From contig NC_061131.1 in the NCBI RefSeq assembly GCF_905220365.1, positions 3,410,001 through 3,474,000 on the forward strand: a stretch of DNA of 64,000 bases, written 5' to 3'. Source of the DNA: Vanessa cardui. Lineage: Eukaryota; Arthropoda; Insecta; Lepidoptera; Nymphalidae. The notes under the pieces were generated by a model. The model had not been told where the DNA came from. It was given only the letters and a program-made list of their open reading frames with translations, and did no database searches. Position 1 is the first letter of the stretch, and each line of letters opens with the position of its first letter. The translations under genes and the position numbers were made by a program. Shown piece by piece: positions 55,936-64,000 of this stretch.

Positions 55936-57139
55936 ACAATGATTTACGTAACAGTTTTCAAAGCATAATAGTATCGCTAATGATTTAAACGACTTTTACG
56001 GTCGCTCTGATGACTTTGATTGATTGCGTAGTATGTTATAAAAATCCTTCCCTTGTCAGTTTATTAGATTGTTATCGTGATTAAAGAAGATTAACTGCTT
56101 TTTGTGAGTTTTATTTAAATATTACCTGCCTTAATTATTGTATATTTTGCATATTTATCAACTTAATAAAGTTGTTTATAATTAATGATTATATTATGGA
56201 TATTAATGACAAGTGCTAGCGCGATGTATGTGATGTTCAGCCGTAGGGTAGCTTGTTTATAATTATGTTTTTTTATTAATTAATTAAATCTTGGTACCAT
56301 TAATTAATAGACTTAAACTCAATAGAAAAACCGTATTAGTATACCTAGTTCCTGTTTTCCTCCTAGCTGATATTGGACATAATCTCATGACATATTTCAG
56401 AGCACAGATTCTGTGCTCACAAAACTGTATTATCAATTATTTCAATAATATAATTTGACAGAACCCCATGTCCAACGAAACCGCAAAGAGTTTAAGCGCA
56501 TATCCAACAACTATACTGCAAGGAAATTTAGGCTTTGTAAAATTCCATACTTTTACTTTTTGCTGTTACTCAAAACTGTCTTCAAGCAACGAACCTAATA
56601 AATAATCAAATAGAGCAATGCCGTAGATAGTAATTATAACATGTGTTTATGTTCGTTTAACGAAATGTCAATTAAAATTAAGTGAATTCTATAGATATAA
56701 TTTTTAAAACGTTTCAATAACACTAAAGTTTTCAATCAAATGTAATCTTTAAAAACATCATTTATAAGGTTTATAATTGCTGACTATAACATTTTCACTT
56801 TTAATAAATAGATAATCGTAAAATCGGAATGTCAGGTTAATAAAATATGCTTATCATTGCTTTACTTATAATGTTGGTTTATTTTAAGTAGGTGATACAA
56901 ATGTCATATTTATCGGTTCTCTCTAAAGGTGGAACGTATAAACGCGATTAAGCACATTTTATTATGACAATGATGATATGCTGCTGTACTTTGCGAAATT
57001 GTTTATTCATGTGCAAGTATTGCAAATTTTACTTTGTCGTTTACTTTACTTTACGTTCAGCGTCCACTTTATCGAACATCGTTAATCCGACGACAATAAA
57101 AACTAAGATTTGATGAACATTGGGCGTTTAGTTACACTG
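55936..57139. other. Unassigned AT-rich DNA
   Basis: Contains one perfect 19-bp palindrome at 56400-56418. No gene or repeat recognised. Confidence 0.35.
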
Positions 57140-57266
57140 ACTGATTTATCAAACTGTAATACAACAATGCTAAGTATTGCCTTTTGGTGCTAGAATATTT
57201 GATGTGTAGTTGGTATACTCACAGCTATTACTGCTGAGAGTTTGCACAAAACTGTACCACCTAGTG
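57140..57266 (-). repeat. Butterfly repeat R1, end fragment
   Basis: CTGTAATACAACAATGCTAA, GTTGGTATACTCACAGCTAT and AGAGTTTGCACAAAACTGTA then CCACCTAGTG follow R1 in reverse. Confidence 0.6.
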
Positions 57267-57359
57267 AAAAAAAATTATAAGCACCAAAGCAACAATTAAA
57301 AACATGGGATTAGTTCTATGATGACGTTACATACCATAATATGTCTAAGCTGTATATAC

Positions 57360-57660
57360 AACAACAACAATAGCCTATAAATTTCCAACAGCTGGGCTAA
57401 GGCCACCTCTGTCTTTGAGGATAAGGTATGGAACATATTCCATCATGCTGTTCCAATGCGGGTAGGTGGAATACACATGTGACAGAATTTCTATGAGATT
57501 AGTATGATGCAGGTTTCCTCACGATGTTTTCGTACACCGCCAAAAACGAGATGAATTATAAACACAAATTAAGCATATGAATATTCTGTGGTGCTTGCTT
57601 GGTTTTGAACCCGCAATCATCGGTTAATATGCACCTGCATCCACTGGGCCATCTCGGCTC
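57360..57660 (-). mobile_element. SINE family A, full length, diverged
   Basis: (CAA)n at 57360-57370 and a complete body. Head present, but its A-box side is altered (ATGCACCTGCATCCACTGGG). Candidate 8-bp duplication TATACAAC at 57355-57362 and 57672-57679, partly overlapping the tail. Confidence 0.9.
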
Positions 57661-58470
57661 TTCTCGAGTTTTATACAACCAGGTAAGAATTAGAAAAATC
57701 CACATCTTCGGTATATTTCATGGAATCCCATAAATCTACGAAGACGGTAACACTGCATCATTAGCGCGGGTTCAGGTAGCGATGTATCGATATCGATATA
57801 ACCAGTTATTTTTATCTAAATTACACAAGAAATAAGGAACAACACGGCACATTTGTCAACTCCGAGCAGAGATAAAGGCATGAAGGGATCAATTAAAAAT
57901 TTATTTCACGATACCACTAGCGGCTCTGTAATTAAGTTATCTCGAACGCATAGATTATAGAAACATGTTCAGATAAGCTAACACATTTGATCTTATACGT
58001 CAACTGAATGTGAACCTAAATACAAAACATTATGGTTCAATTTTCATAGTCGATTAAGTGATATGTTACATCTCGGGATGGGATACGAGGGGACGAGTTA
58101 CGACGTGTGGATATCGTGTGACGGGTTAGGAAGCGATTTTCATTTGTAATTAGCGGCTTGTCGTGATAAAAGGGCGGCGTATTTTAATGCATTCAGACCG
58201 ACTTTGCTCCTCGTTTTAATATAAAACAAAATAAATATTCTAACGTTAATTAATTCTAATAATAATATATGATCGTTTACATTGATAAGAATACTGAGTG
58301 AGAATAATAAATGGTGGACATATGTCTTACACACGACATTGCCCTTATGTAATATTGATGCAGTTCTAAAAGGGCACATCGAAGCGTTTGTGATGTTCAT
58401 AGATAATAAGTTTCGGGTCTGAAATCTAAATTAGATGCGTTGAAAACTTCGAACTAATTATGTCATGATT
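57661..58470. other. Unassigned; GC-richer patch at 58077-58195
   Basis: 58077-58195 (GGGATACGAGGGGACGAGTT, GTAATTAGCGGCTTGTCG, AAAGGGCGGCGTATTTTAAT) is unique and suggestive of regulatory DNA. The 86-codon - strand frame at 58140-58400 has no domain. Confidence 0.3.
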
Positions 58471-58664
58471 AATATTATAAATGTCAAAGTTACTCTGTCT
58501 GTTTGTCCGTCGGTCTTTCACGATCAAACCGCTGAACCGAATTTGATGAAATTTGGTATGAAGCAAACTTGATCTCTACGAAAAAAACATAGGATACTTT
58601 TTTTGCTTAACACATGACAACAAATACCCTAAAACGCGAACGAAGCAGCGGGCGAAGCTACTAT
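58471..58664 (-). repeat. ACTAG/CCGCG-type repeat
   Basis: AATATTATAAATGTCAAAGT, TGTCCGTCGGTC, CCGCTGAACCGAATTTGATG, TTGGTATGAAGCAAACTTGA and AACGAAGCAGCGGGCGAAGC: a well-preserved copy in reverse. Confidence 0.8.
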
Positions 58665-59595
58665 CATGTTATATCTATAATACTGGGTTAAAAAAATAAT
58701 CTTAGTAATTCATGTCCTAGTAGCCCATACTTTAGTAAATGTAGGTATCTCGATAGAACGGATAATAAATAGTAATCAATTATTTGATGTAAAAACTCTC
58801 GTCGTTTTTGATCATACATCTACGAGATAAAATAAAAACTTAATATGAATTATGCCATAATAATAAATAATACAATACCTAGACTTGGCTGTCTTAAATG
58901 AAATAATTTGAAAGATAAACGCTTAATCACAAAGCTCGCCTTATTACGGTACATCACTAGTCTGTAATCAATCCCCATAATGTCTGTATTACGAGTAGGT
59001 AATTTAAAATATACGGCAATATAATTTTTATACAAAGTACTCAAATTATACAGCAGTATAATTTGAGTAATAAAGGCAGGCATTATACAAGGAATTGTTT
59101 ATAATCATGATTGCTTTTATAATACCCACTATATTTCGTATTTCCTTGCCATGGTGTGTTATTTAAAAATTATGCAATGTATTTGTTCCAATAAATTGTT
59201 GCATGGTTACCGGCGTGATTATATGCAACTTGTAGATGTCGTTAGAGCCAACCCACAAATGCATCAATCAGAAATATCTGGACGAACGCCTCAAGCGCTC
59301 CTTCGTTGCTGACAGGAAGGCCGTTAAAGTCTGCCAATGATAGTTTAAGAAGTGTCATAAATAGACGGTGATCACGATTTCAGACAAGAACAGGAGAATT
59401 ATTATGCGGGAAGATATATCATATCACGTTTAAGATTATGGTATTAAATAGATGTTTGTATTAAATTTAGAATACGCGTTCTTTTTTGTTTTTTTTTTTT
59501 TTAATTTATTAAATGTAATTTAACATTAAAGTATAGGAATTTATTAAAGCGCTTGACAGGAATCATTTGTAGCGCTGTTTAGCGATTGAATTAAT
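58665..59595. other. Unassigned, with a coding-like patch at 59246-59330
   Basis: In the frame starting ACC CAC AAA the patch reads KYLDERLKRSFVADRKAVKV before a stop, with an unusually non-AT-rich codon set. Too short to assign. It may be a relic of a transposase or a processed gene. Confidence 0.25.
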
Positions 59596-59640
59596 TATGA
59601 GTGGGTGTTACCTACCCAAACGAACTTGCATAGAATCGTA
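59596..59640 (-). repeat. R1 end fragment
   Basis: ATGAGTGGGTGTTACCTACC then CAAACGAACTTGCATAGAAT corresponds to the terminal R1 block in reverse. The 76-codon frame starting there is not a gene. Confidence 0.5.
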
Positions 59641-62600
59641 TCGCGATATTAAATGGGTTTTTATTCTTTGTTATTCGATAGCTTTCAGTGGAAATATTTT
59701 ACCGATTTCCGTTCAAACAAAAATTATTCAATCAATATTCAAATCAATAACTGGCTATTATTATAGCCAATATGACGTCATAAGTCACCGCCTGTCATGT
59801 CTTCATAATGTCATGATGTTGTACTAATATATTCAGTGTCTGATCAATATACAGTAAAATAATATTGTCTAAATTAGTTGATTAAAAATCTACTAGGCCT
59901 TTTAAATTTAAACGGCTTTTACAATAGGCATAATTGAATATCCAAAATGATTTAACCGCCATTCTCGATTATCTTTATTGGCAACAAATGGGCTCTTTTA
60001 GTTTTAGCACAAGTTATTCTTATTCAACGTTCACTGCTTCTAGTATTTCTCCAATCCCTTTGCTCATGATTAGTGTAATATGTTAAGTATTTTGACGTTT
60101 ACATTAAAAATCAACAACTTCGCATTGATAAAAAAGTTCACCCTTACATTTCAAATATTGTTTCTACATTTACAGACATTCCTATTATGTATTATTAGTA
60201 GATAGATAGATAAGGATAACGATCGCTGTTTCTTGTAAGGCATTACATATTTATAATACATTTTAAATTGAAATAAAACACGCACAGCCTTTCCGTGAAT
60301 AAGTTTTTTATAACTTAGCATGTGTGAATGTTAATAAAATATGTTGTCTATTGCTTCGAGTACTATATGTAGTTAAGCATAGTTTTTAAATTATTATGAT
60401 AATTATTAAAATCAAAAATAATAAAGTAAGTCAAAGTGATCATGATACTTTTTACTTTATCTTTCGGTAAATTAAGGGTTAATAAAAATTCATAACAATC
60501 CATAAAATTAGTAAGACATAGCATTGAAATTGTTTTTAAGTAATATTAAAATATTTTGTTTACATCAAAGTACTATACTACTACATCTATATCTTGCACA
60601 TAACTATGAGAAAATAAAATATCATGTTCGAGAATTTGCTAAGTAAATATCATGATACATTATATAGGCTTCGTTGTAAAAATTATCTAATGATAAATAA
60701 AAAGCTGAAGACTCATGACTATTTAGCTAAGAACTGAACAACACCATGTCGATTTAAAAGGAATGTATGCGTTCGAATATTTACCTAAAAATACAAACTT
60801 ACCTTTGATACGAATATTTACCATAATATTGATTCTTTTTAATTTAAATATATCGGCTACTATGTGTGAGTCAAAATCTGACACTCAATTTAAAACGCTT
60901 TCACCACTGAGCTGTAATTATGCAATTCTTAATATATGAATTTAAAAAAAAATGTTTGTTTTACTTGTTCTTATCTTAACAATCAAACAGAAAAACAAAA
61001 TGAATTAAATGCAAGTTTAAACTAAACAAGCTTAGTATAAAATACGGATTGATTGACATTTCAGAAATTAGTTCAAAGCTTATATATTTAAGATAATTTG
61101 ATGTCTGTCGAAGTTGTAAGACATGTGTCGTAAGCAAATAAATGAGGTCTGTATAGCCATATAAATCATAAGGATACGGTGCCAGTGTAAGCGGACGCTG
61201 TCGTTAAAATAACTACATAACATTACATTCCAAATTTAAATTCAAATTGAATTTTTAGAAATTAAAACGGACCTAGCACGGGTCCTATATAATTCTTTTT
61301 TTTAATGATATTTATATCAATTAGTAAAATCTTCTACAATGTGCCATTACTATGTAGCTAAACTCTGTACCTACCTATGCTTCATTTTGTTTTAATCGTT
61401 TGTGTTACTTATTACAAATTTTAAGGCCGTAGTAGTAGGCCGGCAATATTAATTTTTAAATTTTAGAAGTTAAGCAAATCAAGAAACTTTAAGGCTAATT
61501 CCGATATTTTTAATTTTCTTAATGAGAATAATTAATGAAAAGCAATTCAAATCGATATCGACACCTCTTTAAATTTGATTCTGCATTTGGTTAAGCCTCT
61601 GGGTTTAGTTTAGGAATCAGCCACGTAGTTTAATGGTTTATACTATACTAATCAGTTTAAAACTTTTCCAGTGCTGTGGTATACAATAAACTATGAATAA
61701 ATAAAAAATCGTATTTATAACTCGGAACTTATTATCTTAACTTATTATCATTCTCATATTCTCGACATATATTTTGTGATATTTCAAAAGCAAACCGCTT
61801 ACACTGCGACCAAACCTCACAAAGGAAATGTTGTTCATGTATTTAACGACACCGATTAACGTTAAATTCGTGTTGGTAATATTTTAAAACGGCTCGGTCT
61901 CCGCTAATTACTCGCTTTATGACGTTATTGACATTTCCGTCTCGAAATTATCTGATTCGAGCACCGGCAGAATTGTCCCGTCAAAGCTGACGAATACTGT
62001 CGCGATAAATACTCAGATTGTGTATTTTATGACATCTTACAAAAGTTAAAAACCATCCTTATTACCGTCCGTACTCTCAAATTATACGAACAGTTCACCA
62101 ATGATTTTATACGTCGAAATGAATTGTGACAATGCCGTTCTTAGGCTTTGCTGGTAGAAACTATTTTCAGAATCATAGTATATTTGTATAAGAATGATAG
62201 ACACATCAGCAAACGGTCTAATCACATGTATATATTGGCATCGAAAGTGCTAATAAATGAATTCTATATCATGGCCTGTTAGATGACACTGACTTTGAAG
62301 AATTTTTTTAGTAGCCACTGCCAATAGACATCGGCAATCTAATAAGTACCGAAACATAGCGTTTATTCAATAGTTCTTCCTTATATTATGCCACTTGGTC
62401 CCATTGCTCTTTGATCTTTCAAGCCTTAATCAGAGCTCTGATATAAATTCAATTTATAAGGTATTTAGATAAATAATTATATCTTGCAGAGAGATGAGAG
62501 AAATCAGTGCCAAACATTCCCTCTTTATTATTTATGAGGCCAGGTAACAAAGCCTACTATCTCGTCCATACATCCTACAATCTCTATGACAGCCTAAAAT

Positions 62601-63249
62601 CTCGTCAATACAAATAATATCTTGAATTAAAAAAAAAACAGTGATATACTCCTACTAAAAGTGGCCTTCCATTTTCCAGTTCAAGATTTATTACAAGATA
62701 CGTATTGATATAAAAATTAAATTATAATTAATGATCATATCGTTACAAAAACAAATATATTAAAATTCCATATACATAATTTCAACGGATACAAAACTTA
62801 TAAATTATAAACTCATTTATTAACTCGAATAACAATCAAGATAACAATTTATGTATAAGTTGTCTAACAAAACGTTAAATTCACAGCACGATTCCATTAC
62901 ATTATTATCCGTTAGCGAAGTTTGTCATTGAGCGCCATATTTCATTGTAATCTATTTAACACCGTTCAGCGTTGAATCGATTAAATCTAGCAAGACATAA
63001 CCACAGAGTAGACAAGACATACAGAGAAAACATGACAATATTGTTTCTATTGCCTTGCAAATAATAGGCTATTTGTCTATGCGAAAAATAAAGAGTCAAT
63101 TTTTGTAATCAGTTTATATTATGAGTTTAAAAACTGTTATTCATTAAAGAAAGTTGTACATAATACTTAATTTATTCAAAAGTCCATAAATAAAAATGTG
63201 TTTTTTTAAAGGTTTGTAACATGATACAAAACGCTCTTTATTGACCGGG
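59641..63249. other. Long unassigned AT-rich stretch
   Basis: No gene, RNA or clear repeat. A short (TAGA)n run at 60197-60213. 61850-62030 is a unique GC-richer block (GGCTCGGTCTCCGCTAATTA, CACCGGCAGAATTGTCCCGT). 62311-62338 resembles a scrap of R1. Confidence 0.35.
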
Positions 63250-63480
63250 CTTATGATGATGTCACTTGCTTGTTACCCTTGCTTGCTTGCTATATGTACC
63301 ACAGATTAAAATACAGGCAAGTGACGTCACCGACCCCATTGCAGCGCCATATTGTCCAAGTGGCGTTTTCGCGCGCTATAAAATATGGAATTTTTAATTT
63401 GATATTTTTCAGCAAAAATGTGCTAGAAATAAAAAAAATCTACTTGTACTGGGTTCCTTAAACTCTACTTGATAATATAA
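63250..63480. repeat. Unclassified interspersed repeat
   Basis: GATGATGTCACTTGCTTGTT, CAAGTGACGTCACCGACCCC, ATTGCAGCGCCATATTGTCC and GTTTTCGCGCGCTATAAAAT match a repeat I recognise from Lepidoptera. The 63-codon frame here is an artefact of it. Confidence 0.45.
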
Positions 63481-64000
63481 AAATGGGTTCTAGAAACCAG
63501 TCAAATAGCTTATTGCTAATGTTTGTTAAATGTCTGAGGTAACTCCTTACTTAGATCTATCACATACAAAGCAATTTTTGACATGAATGTAACAACATGT
63601 ACAGAGTAATACGTGTATAGTTGCTGTGGCATTATTTTTTATTTCTTTTCATATTGATCGATCGAGTAATGAAACGACGTTTCTATTATATACTTTTTTT
63701 ACATGATTCTAGTTTTTGTTTGAAGCTTTACTTGTGTGTTATTCATAGGTATAAAAAGAAGCAAGGACATATCTTTGATGATTCAATTTCTTCATAAGAA
63801 GCTTTATCAATTATGGTTTAACTTTGTGAAAGTGTAACAGAGTTACTTTTGCATTACAATATTAATAATAATACTATTTAATAAGACAGTACATTGTATC
63901 TTTGTAATAAGCTTTGTTCATTAACAATGTATAATATAAAGAAGTCGTTAATACATTTAATGCAACATTATTACAACAGAATTAATTTATTTTAGTCATT
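63481..64000. other. Unassigned DNA with a small repeat scrap
   Basis: 63826-63875 (GAAAGTGTAACAGAGTTACT, TTTGCATTACAATATTAATA) is the tail of the ACTAG/CCGCG repeat. Nothing else recognised. Confidence 0.4.

Overview
The window is AT-rich, intron-bearing animal DNA. It carries a MADF/BESS gene with GT-AG introns, a LINE whose ORF1 ends in a baculovirus-FP25K-type domain, many tRNA-derived SINEs with TTG-type tails, and several short repeat families common in moth and butterfly genomes. I infer Lepidoptera, probably a butterfly and perhaps a nymphalid. The family level rests on remembered repeats and is weak.

Only one host protein gene is convincingly supported: a three-exon, 309-residue MADF-BESS protein on the + strand (4279-6246). 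Its short 5' region carries an upstream ORF, and polyadenylation signals lie near 6374-6390. The rest is intergenic or intronic DNA with mobile-element remains and a few GC-richer, unique patches that look more like non-coding regulatory DNA than exons.

Layout: 1-4.1 kb is AT-rich DNA with one repeat and one SINE. 4.2-6.4 kb holds the MADF-BESS gene. At 6.8 kb there is a 129-bp element with perfect 24-bp inverted ends. At 7.5-7.9 kb there is a hAT-like element with a perfect 8-bp target duplication. 8.5-16 kb holds repeat fragments and the only + strand SINE. 16.2-20.9 kb holds a MITE with long inverted ends, two decayed copies of one unclassified retroelement tail, and the first of two TA-flanked MITEs. 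21.3-25.1 kb is a 5'-truncated LINE with a long endonuclease/reverse transcriptase ORF. 27.1-28.4 kb is a decayed RTE-type reverse transcriptase on the - strand. 31-59 kb is a SINE-rich stretch with nested insertions, a second tRNA-derived SINE family at 35 kb, the second TA-flanked MITE at 37 kb, a 91-bp ungapped direct repeat at 40.5/40.9 kb, and a TTAA-type MITE with four internal palindromes at 46.7-47.1 kb. 59-64 kb is mostly unassigned.

The elements share one theme: autonomous machinery (LINE, RTE) present only as truncated or broken copies, beside many non-autonomous passengers (SINEs, MITEs). I found no gene cluster, CRISPR array, rRNA gene or free-standing tRNA gene. The most unusual observations are the UAAUG ORF1/ORF2 junction of the LINE with a nonsense codon just after the restart ATG, and the small MITE families whose boundaries can be read directly.
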